Source: JBBQXY01 sp038209195 | GTDB taxonomy: Bacteria > Chloroflexota > Ktedonobacteria > Ktedonobacterales > Ktedonobacteraceae | DNA: 57,124 nt | Direction: 5' to 3' | NCBI GenBank assembly: GCA_038209195.1 | Contig: JBBQXY010000015.1 | Coordinates: forward strand, 1 to 57,124 | Shown: positions 33,943 through 42,500 of the stretch, piece after piece | Numbering within the stretch: position 1 is the first letter of the stretch | Layout: each line of letters starts with the position of its first letter | The notes under the pieces: generated by a model | The model's input: only the letters and a program-made list of their open reading frames with translations | What the model was told of the DNA's origin: nothing | The model's database searches: none | Translations under genes and position numbers: made by a program

Positions 33943-34002
33943 AAGTGGACGAGGCAGAACTCGTCAACTCTATATATTCAAAAAGTAGGGGAGAAATTAG
34001 GT

Positions 34003-34305
34003 ATGTCAACAGTGAGCCTAAAGATTCAGCCGCTGGGTGACCGAGTGGTAGTCAAGGCGTTAGCGCGTGAAACTGTCACGAAAAGCGGCATTATGCTACC
34101 GGATACTGCTAAAGAGAAGCCCCAAGAGGGTGAGATTCTCGCTGCTGGTCCTGGCAAAACATTGGACAATGGCAAACGCTCCGTTCTGGAAGTAAAGGTC
34201 GGACAAAAGGTGCTCTTTGCAAGATATGCCGGCACCGAAGTCAAAATGGACGGCGAAGAGTATTTAATCCTACGCGAAAGCGACATTATGGGTATTGTAG
34301 AGTAA
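34003..34305 (+). CDS. groES: Co-chaperonin GroES
   Basis: A 100-residue GroES. PLGDRVVVKALARETVTKSG contains the start of the beta barrel and the mobile loop (TKSGIMLPDT) that docks on GroEL. The end GEEYLILRESDIMGIVE is typical. It caps the GroEL chamber. It is expressed from the CIRCE-controlled promoter with groEL, 119 bases downstream. The start has GGGGAGAAATTAGGT upstream. Confidence 0.97.
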   Translation: MSTVSLKIQPLGDRVVVKALARETVTKSGIMLPDTAKEKPQEGEILAAGPGKTLDNGKRSVLEVKVGQKVLFARYAGTEVKMDGEEYLILRESDIMGIVE

Positions 34306-34424
34306 CCAACGCGGTTTCCTGCACTACCTATGGAAGACCAGACCTGTCTGCTGACAGGGAAATCACAAGCCTGGGCGACCATCAGCGTGCGCCCGACAGT
34401 AATATGATTTGAGGAGTTTGTTCC

Positions 34425-36077
34425 GTGGCAAAGAGACTACAATTTGATGAGCAAGCGCGCCGTTCACTGAAAAAAGGTATTGACGCGCTGGCAGAAGCTG
34501 TCAAAGTGACACTTGGCCCCAAGGGCCGCAACGTTGTGCTGGATAAGAAATTCGGCGCACCAACTATCACCAATGATGGCGTGACGATTGCACGCGAAAT
34601 TGACCTGCCCGATCCTTTCGAGAATATGGGCGCGCAATTGTTGAAAGAGGTCGCAACCAAGACCAATGACGTGGCCGGCGATGGCACCACCACCGCTACT
34701 GTTTTGGCTCAGGCCATTGTTACCGAAGGTCTGAAGAACCTGGCGGCTGGTGCGAACCCGATGATCCTGCGCCGTGGCCTCGAAAAAGGGGTTGAGGCTA
34801 TTATCGCCGAGATTAAGTTGATGAGCAAGCAGGTTGAGACGCGCGAGGAGATCGCCCAGGTGGCCTCGATTTCAGCGGCTGATGCGACGATTGGCGAATT
34901 GATTGCCGATGTGATGGACAAAGTTGGGAAAGACGGCGTCATCACCGTGGAAGAGGGCCGTGGCCTGGCGATGGAAAAAGAGTATACCGAGGGTATGCAG
35001 TTTGATCGCGGCTTTATCTCTGCCTATATGGCGACCAACAACGAGCATTCTATCGCTGAGCTCTCGAATCCCTTAATTCTGATCACCGATAAGAAGATCA
35101 GCGCCATTGCTGATATCCTGCCGTTATTGGAGCAGGTACTGCAATCTGGTAGCAAAGAACTGGTGATTATTGCCGAGGACGTAGATGGCGAAGCATTGGC
35201 GACCTTGGTTGTCAACAAACTGCGTGGAGCATTCAGCGTGGTGGCCGTCAAGGCTCCTGGCTTCGGCGACCGCCGCGAAGCTATGCTGGAAGATATCGCG
35301 ATCCTCACAGGTGGCGTAGTGATCACCGAGAAAGTGGGCCTCAAGCTTGAAAATGCCACCCTCCGTGACATGGGCCGCGCCCGCACGGTGACTGTGAACA
35401 AAGACACCACGACTATCGTCGAGGGGGCAGGTTCGCAGGAGCAAATTCAGGCTCGCGTGCGCCAGATTCGCGCTTTGATCGATGAGACGACCAGCGACTA
35501 CGACCGCGAAAAACTCCAGGAACGCCTGGCAAAACTTGCCGGTGGTGTTGGCGTCATCAAAGTTGGTGCTGCAACCGAGGTTGAGCTCAAAGAGAAAAAG
35601 CACCGTGTTGAAGATGCGCTCTCCGCGACTCGCGCCGCCATCGAAGAGGGCATCGTCCCTGGTGGTGGTTCCGTGCTGGTAGCCGCTATTCATGTCCTGG
35701 ATACCGTCCAGGTTGCCCCTGGCGACGAGACTACTGGTGTGAACATCCTGCGCCGCGCTCTTGAAGAGCCTCTGCGCCAGATCGCCTATAATGCTGGTCG
35801 CGATGGTGCTGTAACGGTTGCTGCTGTACGTGCTGGAGCCAAAGGCATTGGCTTCGATGCATTGAGCGGCGAGTACGTCGACATGTTCAAGGCCGGTATC
35901 ATTGATCCTGTGAAGGTGACGCGCTCTGCTTTGCAGAATGCAGCCAGTATCGCTGGCATGGTGCTCTCGACCGATACCCTCATCACCGACTCTCCTGAGG
36001 AGCAGTCTGCTGGTGGTGGCATGCCTGCTGGCATGGGCGGTATGGGTGGTATGGGCGGCATGGGCGGCATGATGTAG
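34425..36077 (+). CDS. groEL: Chaperonin GroEL
   Basis: A 550-residue chaperonin of normal length. The ATP site is seen in VTLGPKGRNVVLDKKFG and NDVAGDGTTTATVLAQ; the apical and intermediate domains follow in order. The tail ends in repeated GGM (MGGMGGMGGMGGMM), the flexible C-terminus inside the ring. It folds cytoplasmic proteins with GroES. The ribosome-binding site is GAGGAG. A strong hairpin ends the operon. Confidence 0.98.
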   Translation: MAKRLQFDEQARRSLKKGIDALAEAVKVTLGPKGRNVVLDKKFGAPTITNDGVTIAREIDLPDPFENMGAQLLKEVATKTNDVAGDGTTTATVLAQAIVTEGLKNLAAGANPMILRRGLEKGVEAIIAEIKLMSKQVETREEIAQVASISAADATIGELIADVMDKVGKDGVITVEEGRGLAMEKEYTEGMQFDRGFISAYMATNNEHSIAELSNPLILITDKKISAIADILPLLEQVLQSGSKELVIIAEDVDGEALATLVVNKLRGAFSVVAVKAPGFGDRREAMLEDIAILTGGVVITEKVGLKLENATLRDMGRARTVTVNKDTTTIVEGAGSQEQIQARVRQIRALIDETTSDYDREKLQERLAKLAGGVGVIKVGAATEVELKEKKHRVEDALSATRAAIEEGIVPGGGSVLVAAIHVLDTVQVAPGDETTGVNILRRALEEPLRQIAYNAGRDGAVTVAAVRAGAKGIGFDALSGEYVDMFKAGIIDPVKVTRSALQNAASIAGMVLSTDTLITDSPEEQSAGGGMPAGMGGMGGMGGMGGMM

Positions 36078-36093
36078 TTTCAACGCAACGATA

Positions 36094-36146
36094 GATACCC
36101 AAAAGGTGCTCCTACCACGTCGTGGTAGGAGCACCTTTTGGGTATC
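36094..36146. terminator. Bidirectional terminator after groEL
   Basis: An almost uninterrupted palindrome: 36094-36119 is complementary to 36121-36146. It contains AAAAGG and CCTTTT blocks and sits between convergent groEL (+) and the GH18-like gene (-). Confidence 0.83.
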
Positions 36147-36155
36147 GTTAGAAGG

Positions 36156-37424
36156 TCAGTTTGGGAGAATGGGCGTGAGCATGTTCCAGACTGCACCCGG
36201 TTCCCAGGTGGCACGATACCAGACGGCAATCAGCAGGTTGCTATGCTGAAATTGGGGCGTCTGCTCCAATACCTGACGGAAGTTGTTGATGATGTAGTAG
36301 AGATTTTTGGCGGTATGGTACCACATAGCATGTTTGACGCCTGACGCGTCGGTATAGACGAGATGAGCGCAGGTGAGATCATTCATATTGCTATTCGTGC
36401 TATCTATTTCCGCAGCCGGAATTTGCTGCACCAGTGCTACACCATCCGCGTAGTTGACCCCGCCGTCAAAGACCCACTGTCCCCCTTGCAGACTCCAGGT
36501 AGCACCATAGAGTGGCAGTTCCCAGATAACATGCGGTAGCATCTGTGGCATCGTCTGGAGCGTATAGGCCAAAAGTTGTTTCAACCAGGGTACGCTGACC
36601 GTTGGTCCTGGCTCGAAATAGGATTGATCAACGGCCATAATGACCATGAAATCGGCAGCATGACCGAGCAGCGACCAGTTCTCAAAACCATTGAGATCGA
36701 AGTAGTCATCGTGGTCGCTAAGTTTGTGTAAGAGTGCAATACCGTACAGCTTGTGCAACGGTTTTAGCGCTGCCCAGACGCGTTGGTTGTACGTTGCGAA
36801 GAGTTGCTGGATAAGAGGATAGGTACGGAGGCCGCCTTCCAGGTCCATTATGACGCCATCGTAGTGGGCGCGTTCAACCTCGCGTACTATTGTGTCAACG
36901 TAGGCTTGGTCTGTGGCCCCTCTGGCAATGTAATCCGATTCTTGTTGCGTTGTCCACGATTGCGCCGAGCCATCCGTCATCATGGTCACAGTCAGGTAGG
37001 CCATGCCTCCCTTGCTATGCACCAGTTGCACGACGTTATCCATGCTCAGACTCCCTGGCATACAATTATTGCTTTGCCCATTAATGAGCAGGCCAGTGGT
37101 AGGATCGAGCCAGCCTGTGCCAACCAGGGCGGCGTCAGGATTGATGTTGGCTGTTTGCAAGTAAGCTTGTAGTCCACGCTGGCAATCTTTCCCAACGATC
37201 CAGCCTAACGAGGCAAGTTTGCCATTCAAGAGTTTGCCTGAGGAAACGGGGGCATTTTGCTTTACTACTTGAATTTGCTGAACCTGCTGTAACTGATAGG
37301 AATTTACCAGCCATGCACCGCCAGTAGGGGCAGCAATCCACATCCACCCGGTTAAAAGCAAAACGAGTAGAGCAAGGAGAAGGGGCAAGAAGTATTTTGA
37401 TCTACGCAGTATTCTCTCTAACAT
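36156..37424 (-). CDS. GH18-like secreted or membrane-anchored glycosidase-like protein
   Basis: A 422-residue protein with one N-terminal membrane helix (YFLPLLLALLVLLLTGWMWI) and an extracytoplasmic domain. ASLGWIVGKDCQRGLQAYL, GGMAYLTVTMMTDG and YDGVIMDLEGG follow the strand order of glycoside hydrolase 18 barrels. The D-G-V-I-M-D-L-E stretch corresponds to the DxxDxDxE catalytic motif, with Glu196 as likely acid, though the second Asp position is Ile. Later strands (DFMVIMAVDQSYF, VIWELPLYGATWS) also fit. Chitinase or peptidoglycan hydrolase activity is possible, but the motif is altered, so it may be a spore- or wall-related relative such as YaaH-type proteins. Confidence 0.68.
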   Translation of the reverse strand: MLERILRRSKYFLPLLLALLVLLLTGWMWIAAPTGGAWLVNSYQLQQVQQIQVVKQNAPVSSGKLLNGKLASLGWIVGKDCQRGLQAYLQTANINPDAALVGTGWLDPTTGLLINGQSNNCMPGSLSMDNVVQLVHSKGGMAYLTVTMMTDGSAQSWTTQQESDYIARGATDQAYVDTIVREVERAHYDGVIMDLEGGLRTYPLIQQLFATYNQRVWAALKPLHKLYGIALLHKLSDHDDYFDLNGFENWSLLGHAADFMVIMAVDQSYFEPGPTVSVPWLKQLLAYTLQTMPQMLPHVIWELPLYGATWSLQGGQWVFDGGVNYADGVALVQQIPAAEIDSTNSNMNDLTCAHLVYTDASGVKHAMWYHTAKNLYYIINNFRQVLEQTPQFQHSNLLIAVWYRATWEPGAVWNMLTPILPN

Positions 37425-37625
37425 GCTTACTCCATGCTCCCGCAAAGGTGTATATCGACATTTGGCAGGGCAACCTATTACCTGTCTGGAGGACAGGGGG
37501 GGATCCCCTCCCTATATATCTAGTATAGCAATATATCCATCTACCACCTACTCAACAAGAATAACATATCCTCATACAAGAAGAAGCAAAATGACCCATA
37601 TGGGTGAAGGAGTGGAATACACAAC

Positions 37626-38243
37626 CTACGCACTGCCGAAGATAAAGGCTGCCGCGAAAACCAAGGCACCACTGCCAACTACCTGCACAAATGAGAGTAA
37701 CCATCTGGACTTGAAGTAGCGATGGCGAATGGCTGTAATCACTACCAACTCGAAGGCGACGACTACGTAGGCCACGATCAGCGCAATATGTATGTTCGCG
37801 ATGAGAAACGGCAGAGTGTGGAGTGCTCCACCAAAAAAGGTCATGCCACCAGTAATCGTGCCACGTATTACCGGGCTTCCGCGTCCTGTCAGTTCGCCAT
37901 CATCGGAGAGTGCCTCCGAGAAGGCCATGCTAATCCCCGCGCCAGTGGCTGAGGCCATTCCGACGAGAAAGGTCGTGAACGGTTTATGGGTAGCAAAGGC
38001 AGTCGCGAAGATGGGAGCCAGCGTGGAAACGGAACCATCCATCAAACCTGCCAGCCCAGGCTGTACTACGCGCAACAGAAATTGATGCGACGTATCATCT
38101 CCCAACGTAATGGCATGAAATAGCTCTGTAACCTGTCCTTTGAGGGATTGTGGGGTTTGACTAATTTCCTTTTGCTCGTCATTTGGAGCAGCATTTTCAA
38201 CACTGCTGGGCTGTATAATTTTTGTATCTCTTTCCAATGACAT
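37626..38243 (-). CDS. VIT/CCC1-family iron (Mn) transporter
   Basis: A 205-residue protein. After about 45 polar residues come five predicted helices with VIT1-like blocks: PGLAGLMDGSVSTLAPIFATA, VGMASATGAGISMAFSEALSD and GSPVIRGTITGGMTFFGGALH. Glu and Met residues in the second block correspond to metal-pathway positions in VIT1. In this family Fe2+ or Mn2+ is exported from the cytosol in exchange for protons. It lies 33 bases behind a Fur-family gene on the same strand, which supports an iron role. ATG 38243 is preferred for AAAGGAGA upstream. Confidence 0.8.
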   Translation of the reverse strand: MSLERDTKIIQPSSVENAAPNDEQKEISQTPQSLKGQVTELFHAITLGDDTSHQFLLRVVQPGLAGLMDGSVSTLAPIFATAFATHKPFTTFLVGMASATGAGISMAFSEALSDDGELTGRGSPVIRGTITGGMTFFGGALHTLPFLIANIHIALIVAYVVVAFELVVITAIRHRYFKSRWLLSFVQVVGSGALVFAAAFIFGSA

Positions 38244-38276
38244 GAGGTCATATTCTCCTTTGCTTAGCATGGTTTA

Positions 38277-38684
38277 CTACTGTACGTTCGTGTTCTGCCT
38301 CTCCTGGCATGACTTACAGCGTCCATATAAACGCACCTCATGCGATTCCAAAGCAATACCCACGGTTTGTGCCGCATTCTGAAGTGCTGGTAATGAAAAG
38401 ACAAGCTCGGTGGGTATATCTAACAGTTTGCCGCAGGAGCGGCAGAGTGCATGGTCGTGACGCGAAGTCCGGCTATCATAGCGACAACTTTCATCGCCCA
38501 ATGCCAATTCGCGGATATATTCTTGCTCAACCAGTGTATGAAGGATGCGGTAGATGCTGGCTAATCCAATGCGTGGTCGCTGCTGCTTCACTATCTCGTA
38601 GACCTCTAACGCCGTCGGATGATTGTTGGTCGAACGCACAGCCTCTAACACTGCTTGTGCATTTGTATTCAAAACTTCTTTCAT
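38277..38684 (-). CDS. Fur-family metalloregulator
   Basis: A 135-residue Fur-family repressor. The winged helix includes HPTALEVYEIVKQQRPRIGLASIYRIL. The metal sites show RHDHALCRSCGKL and, near the end, GRCKSC, which together give the structural zinc CxxC pairs. Whether it senses iron (Fur), zinc (Zur) or peroxide (PerR) cannot be decided from sequence alone. The downstream VIT-type transporter favours iron. Its own leader carries a Fur-like dyad and a second palindrome, which points to autoregulation. Confidence 0.9.
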   Translation of the reverse strand: MKEVLNTNAQAVLEAVRSTNNHPTALEVYEIVKQQRPRIGLASIYRILHTLVEQEYIRELALGDESCRYDSRTSRHDHALCRSCGKLLDIPTELVFSLPALQNAAQTVGIALESHEVRLYGRCKSCQERQNTNVQ

Positions 38685-38700
38685 ATTAGGGTACCCTAAT
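38685..38700 (-). promoter_or_regulatory. Perfect 16-bp palindrome overlapping the fur ribosome-binding site
   Basis: ATTAGGGTACCCTAAT abuts the fur start codon. The half-site spacing TTAGG-N4-CCTAA is the same as in the core of DtxR/IdeR-type boxes. It contains the AGGG that would serve as ribosome-binding site, so a bound protein or a folded RNA could block translation. Confidence 0.7.
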
Positions 38701-38719
38701 AATGAGAATTATTCTCATT
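38701..38719 (-). promoter_or_regulatory. Fur-type operator
   Basis: AATGAGAAT-T-ATTCTCATT is a perfect 9-1-9 inverted repeat, the layout of the Fur box GATAATGAT-A-ATCATTATC. It lies just downstream of the -10 element of the fur promoter. Confidence 0.85.
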
Positions 38720-38733
38720 TCCTTCCTATTGAA

Positions 38734-38763
38734 AGTATACCGAATGAAAAAGCCTGGTGTCAA
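38734..38763 (-). promoter_or_regulatory. Sigma-A-type promoter of the fur-vit operon
   Basis: On the minus strand TTGACA (38758-38763) and TATACT (38734-38739) are 18 bases apart. The -35 is perfect and the -10 differs at one or two positions. The start of transcription would fall next to or within the Fur-type operator. Confidence 0.82.
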
Positions 38764-38857
38764 GGTAAAGAAGAGATGCAGTTGTATCGACTGCTTAAAT
38801 GGTTACTCATTGGGTAATTCGCGCTCTAAAGAATGCAGGCCGTCTGTGGGCAAACCT

Positions 38858-39694
38858 CTAGTAACCTAAGAGCCTATGCATATACCAGTCGCTGGCTCTA
38901 AAGAGTTCTTCTAGAGCCCTTTTGCCTTTCCCCCAATCATTCATTGATCCCCGGACTTCGCTCTGCCCATTCATTATTATCCTGATCGGACTTTCGTCAA
39001 TGAATTCTATAGTGAGGGTGCCTCCAAAAGACCACATTTCTGAGGCCATTTGTAGCTGTATAATCGAGCCCCTTGGTGTATCGTTTAAGGCAAGAATCGC
39101 TCTTTGCAAGTTCCTTCCAGCCAAGACACACCCAAGAACCACAATGCTGTACGGGTACGGAGCGGGAAATAGTGCCTGTAGGCGATGAGTACTCTTGAGA
39201 CCCAGTGCGTTACCTAAAGCCTGCCCAGCTATTATACCAACGTACAGGTTGCTAGGTGAGAGTCCTGCGAGGGGTGCCAGTAAATTGGCTCTTTCCTCAG
39301 CCGAGATCCCCGATGTTGAGGCAAAATTAGTAGGCCCGGATACGATAGCCCAAATTGAAGGCCGTGGCATAGGATTCATTGGATTAGGCTGTGGTTGAAG
39401 TTGGTAGGTAAACTGGTTAGATGGGTTATCTCTTCTTTGACCAAACCAAATATGATCATTGAGTTTAAGAGTATAGGGAACATTTGCAACCAGCCTTTGT
39501 TCATTGACAAAAGTGCCAGTCAAACTGCCTAAATCAACGAGAGAATACCCTTGTCCTACTGGACGAATTTCAGCTTGATACGCTGAGATCTGAAGATCCG
39601 CCAGCACAAGTTGATTATTAGGCTCACGACCGATGGTTAGCTTGGTTGTTCCCAGCTCGATTCGTCCAGAAACCCCAAGTAATGTTGCTGTCAT
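38858..39694 (-). CDS. FHA-domain protein
   Basis: A 278-residue protein. The N-terminal FHA domain shows IGREPNNQLVLADLQISAYQAEI and YSLVDLGSLTGTFVN, the core phosphothreonine-recognition pattern. The conserved SxxH is SAYQ here, so binding may be altered. A Pro/Asn-rich linker follows. The C-terminal half (NLYVGIIAGQALGNALGL, RAILALNDTPRGSIIQLQMA) is not recognised. With the kinase genes in this window it may read phosphorylated targets, but no direct link is seen. ATG 39694 has GAGGAAGAG upstream. Confidence 0.8.
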   Translation of the reverse strand: MTATLLGVSGRIELGTTKLTIGREPNNQLVLADLQISAYQAEIRPVGQGYSLVDLGSLTGTFVNEQRLVANVPYTLKLNDHIWFGQRRDNPSNQFTYQLQPQPNPMNPMPRPSIWAIVSGPTNFASTSGISAEERANLLAPLAGLSPSNLYVGIIAGQALGNALGLKSTHRLQALFPAPYPYSIVVLGCVLAGRNLQRAILALNDTPRGSIIQLQMASEMWSFGGTLTIEFIDESPIRIIMNGQSEVRGSMNDWGKGKRALEELFRASDWYMHRLLGY

Positions 39695-39932
39695 TCTCTT
39701 CCTCGTCAATCGTCTGGAGAGTGTACCGTACATCACATACAAGTCATTATAATTCTATCTCTTCCTCTGTCAATACTTCTCTTTTAGGTAGTTACCCTCA
39801 AATCATAGAGAGGAAAACCCAGTTCTGACCTTCTGCTGTAAACTAGAACGCGGACATCGTCCCAAGTATTGGCTCATCCGCACTTTAAGTAAAAGCCCTT
39901 GCAGACTGCGAGAGCCAAGAATCAGGTCAGAG

Positions 39933-39987
39933 TGTACGAACGGGCTGGCAGACAATGCGAAGCGTTGTCTGCCAGCCCGTTCGTACA
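39933..39987 (-). terminator. Hairpin terminator downstream of the Ddn-like gene
   Basis: Perfect 23-bp arms 39933-39955 and 39965-39987, with a small GCGAAGC hairpin at the tip. It follows the Ddn-like gene by 12 bases. Confidence 0.8.
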
Positions 39988-39999
39988 CAATGCGGTCGT

Positions 40000-40353
40000 T
40001 TATCCTTTCAAGTGGACTTTGACCACGGCTGTGCCTCCTTCTTCAGGGAGCACTTCTGCTGTGCCGATGTGTGTCTTGCCACGCAGCAAAACGCGCACCG
40101 CGGCCTGCTCACGCAGGTTCTTCCACCAGGGATACACTACCACAATCTTCAATGTTTCGCCCTCCTGCACATAGCGCAGAGGCGTCGTAAACTCTTTCCC
40201 ACTCTTGCGGCCGGTAAACGTGAGAAGCAGGAGTCGATGGCTCCTCATTCCATGCCATGGAGAACGCAAGATGGTCGTTACCAACGAGTTGACTAGGACC
40301 CGGGCCAGCCGGGGTGGTTTGGGATGGTGGACAGTCGTCTGGGTTTCGTTCAT
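40000..40353 (-). CDS. Deazaflavin (F420)-dependent nitroreductase-like protein (Ddn family)
   Basis: A 117-residue split-barrel protein of the Ddn/AclJ family. LLLLTFTGRKSGKEFTTPLRY is the family signature (TTTGRKSG-x-R-x-x-P-type), binding the F420 phosphate tail. YPWWKNLREQAAVRVLLRG matches the later strand. Members use reduced F420 to reduce quinones or nitro compounds. A longer TTG-started frame to 40389 exists; ATG 40353 has only a weak ribosome-binding site, so the start is uncertain. The gene is downstream of nuoN on the same strand, but no functional tie to complex I can be claimed. Confidence 0.8.
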   Translation of the reverse strand: MNETQTTVHHPKPPRLARVLVNSLVTTILRSPWHGMRSHRLLLLTFTGRKSGKEFTTPLRYVQEGETLKIVVVYPWWKNLREQAAVRVLLRGKTHIGTAEVLPEEGGTAVVKVHLKG

Positions 40354-40584
40354 CGGTTTGCTCGTGTTTCTCTGGCCCAATTGGGCCAATTCCCTGGTAA
40401 GATCTCCATGCTACATGGAGTACCGTCCAGAGCCAAGTCCGTTGAAACGTGTCCGAACACCCAATCTCTCCTCCTCAGAGCTTGGTGAAGCCGGAGCACT
40501 GTGCGCCGAAGCGCACCAAACACCATCTGGTCTGAGTATAGAGTATGACATGCAAGGGTGTCAATTAAGAAAGAACGGCTACTT

Positions 40585-42282
40585 TTACTTAACCATCATT
40601 TGCGCGGCATACTGGGCTGCTTGTACCAGCCAGAATGGGAGGACTGTTCCCATCGCAAAGGTGCCCACCAGCGCCACGCCAAGTGCGACCCACGAGAAAG
40701 CGTCAAGCGCATTGGAGGGCTTTGTTGGCTCAATGGTAACTGCCGCCTTTGATGGTTTGACGATTGTGGCTGTTGGTTTCACTGCCACCGCCGTAGCTGA
40801 TCTTACTGCTGAGCGCTTATTGGTAACATCAAGCGCAGTTGAGACTCTTTTACCGACCGGAGGTACAGGCGTAGCGGGTACGGTTGTCGCGACCACAGCT
40901 TCAGGCTCTTTCTCCATGAACATAGTAGCAGCCACACGCAGGTAGTAGTACATGCCCAGGACGCTAGCGAGTACACCAATAATGAGCAGTTCAGGGTGCC
41001 CACCTTGTAGCGCGGCAAAAAAGATGTAGTATTTGGCGGCGAAGCCAGACATGGGTGGGAAGCCAGCCAGGGCAAACATAAAGATCGCTAAGATACCTGC
41101 CAGCAGAGGACGACGATACCAAAGGCCGCGCATCTCGCTATACGAGCTACCGCCGTTATCGACCCGCTCCAGGATGGAGACGACACCGAAGGCTCCCAGA
41201 TTCATGAATGTATAGCAGAGCAGGTAGAAGAGGATGGACGCAATTCCTACCGTGCCACCAACCACGACACCGATGAGCAGGTACCCGGCATGAGCAATGC
41301 TGGAATAGGCCAACATGCGTTTGACATTGCTCTGTACCAGGGCCAGCACGTTACCACCAACAATGGTCAGGATAGTGATGGCCCAGATAATGGGCTGCCA
41401 ATCCGCCTGGACATGGAAGAAGACCACGTCAAAAACTCTGGCAAAGGCAATCAACGCGGCAGCCTTCGTTCCTACCGACATAAAGGCGGTGACGGGAGCA
41501 GGTGCGCCATCGTAGACATCGGGCGTCCACGCTTGGAAGGGTATGGCAGAAACTTTGAAGGCAAAGCCCACCGCCAATAGGCCCATAGCGATCAGGAGCA
41601 GCGTTGGGGCATGAAAAATGGGTGCAGAAGCCGCCGCTTTACGCGTCAGGAAAGAGCTTACTCCGGCAAACGAGGTGCTGCCCGTAGCACCATACGTGAG
41701 GGCAATGCCATAAAGCAGGAAGGCCGAGGCAAACGAGCTGAGCAGAAAATATTTCATGCCGGATTCTTGCGAACCCTTGCGCCGTGTCACGAAGCTACAG
41801 AGAATGTAGAGCGAGAGTGAGAGCATTTCCAGTCCCACGAAGACCAGCAAGAAGCTGGTAGCCGCCGCCATCAGCATCATGCCGATGGTGGCAAGCAGGA
41901 AGAGCGCGTAATATTCACCCTGGTGAACCAGGTTCAGTCGCTTCAAATAGGCGGGCGAGAGCAGGATGCCCAGCATGCTGGCACTCAGGATAATGACATA
42001 GGCATAGAGTGAGCCATTATCCGAGCCGATCATCTGATTAAAGGCCGTTTGCTGATCGCCAGCGGCAAAGAGTATCATAGTAGCGGCGAACGCGCCGACC
42101 AATCCCAGCAAGCTCAAGACAGGCAAAACCACAAAATTCGTGGGGCCGCTATTTTTCAGGCCTTTTTCCGTTTGGGGCAAGAGCAGGTCTGCGATCATGA
42201 TGATAAGAGCCATCGCCGCCAATACCAATTCTGGTGCGATACGCCCCCAATCGGCAGCAGATACCGTATAGATAAATGTCAT
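40585..42282 (-). CDS. nuoN: NADH-quinone oxidoreductase subunit N
   Basis: A 565-residue antiporter-like membrane subunit of complex I, which helps pump protons. Blocks such as LVFVGLEMLSLSLYILCSF, SAIPFQAWTPDVYDGAPAPVTAFMS and MLAYSSIAHAGYLLIG are conserved in NuoN. A low-complexity Ala/Thr/Pro/Val insert of about 65 residues (from EAVVATTVPATPVPPV to about PTKPSNALDAF) sits before the last helix. It is not part of normal NuoN and probably lies outside the membrane. The start at 42282 has GTGAGGC upstream. The gap to nuoM is 210 bases and holds a repeat element. Confidence 0.95.
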   Translation of the reverse strand: MTFIYTVSAADWGRIAPELVLAAMALIIMIADLLLPQTEKGLKNSGPTNFVVLPVLSLLGLVGAFAATMILFAAGDQQTAFNQMIGSDNGSLYAYVIILSASMLGILLSPAYLKRLNLVHQGEYYALFLLATIGMMLMAAATSFLLVFVGLEMLSLSLYILCSFVTRRKGSQESGMKYFLLSSFASAFLLYGIALTYGATGSTSFAGVSSFLTRKAAASAPIFHAPTLLLIAMGLLAVGFAFKVSAIPFQAWTPDVYDGAPAPVTAFMSVGTKAAALIAFARVFDVVFFHVQADWQPIIWAITILTIVGGNVLALVQSNVKRMLAYSSIAHAGYLLIGVVVGGTVGIASILFYLLCYTFMNLGAFGVVSILERVDNGGSSYSEMRGLWYRRPLLAGILAIFMFALAGFPPMSGFAAKYYIFFAALQGGHPELLIIGVLASVLGMYYYLRVAATMFMEKEPEAVVATTVPATPVPPVGKRVSTALDVTNKRSAVRSATAVAVKPTATIVKPSKAAVTIEPTKPSNALDAFSWVALGVALVGTFAMGTVLPFWLVQAAQYAAQMMVK

Positions 42283-42348
42283 AATATGCCTCACTTCGCC
42301 AGTGCGACCGCAGTGGTCGCCCCAACATTTCAGTTTGCGCGTGTACTA

Positions 42349-42500
42349 AAGTTCCCTACCGAAATCAATATGGACATAGCGTAGGGCGCGCACCCTGTCC
42401 GGGGGACAGGTAATAATCGCCGCCACTGCCGATTTATCGGCCCGTTCCGTTCGTAGGCTCTCCACAGCAATGTATCAATGTCCATAAGTTCCCTACCGAA
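42349..42500. repeat. Palindromic element in the nuoM-nuoN gap, flanked by 15-bp direct repeats
   Basis: AAGTTCCCTACCGAA occurs at 42349-42363 and 42486-42500; the second copy contains the end of nuoM. The DNA between starts with TATGGACAT (42369-42377) and ends with its complement ATGTCCATA (42478-42486). It also carries ACCCTGTCCGGGGGACAGG and GCCGATTTATCGGC hairpins. It has the look of a MITE-like insertion. Confidence 0.6.

Noticed and set aside
35124..36134. A 336-codon open frame on the minus strand
   Set aside because: It is antisense to groEL, with no ribosome-binding site or recognisable domain.
40205..40945. A 246-codon open frame on the plus strand across the Ddn-like gene and nuoN
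   Set aside because: It is antisense to two well-supported genes and shows only low-complexity residues.
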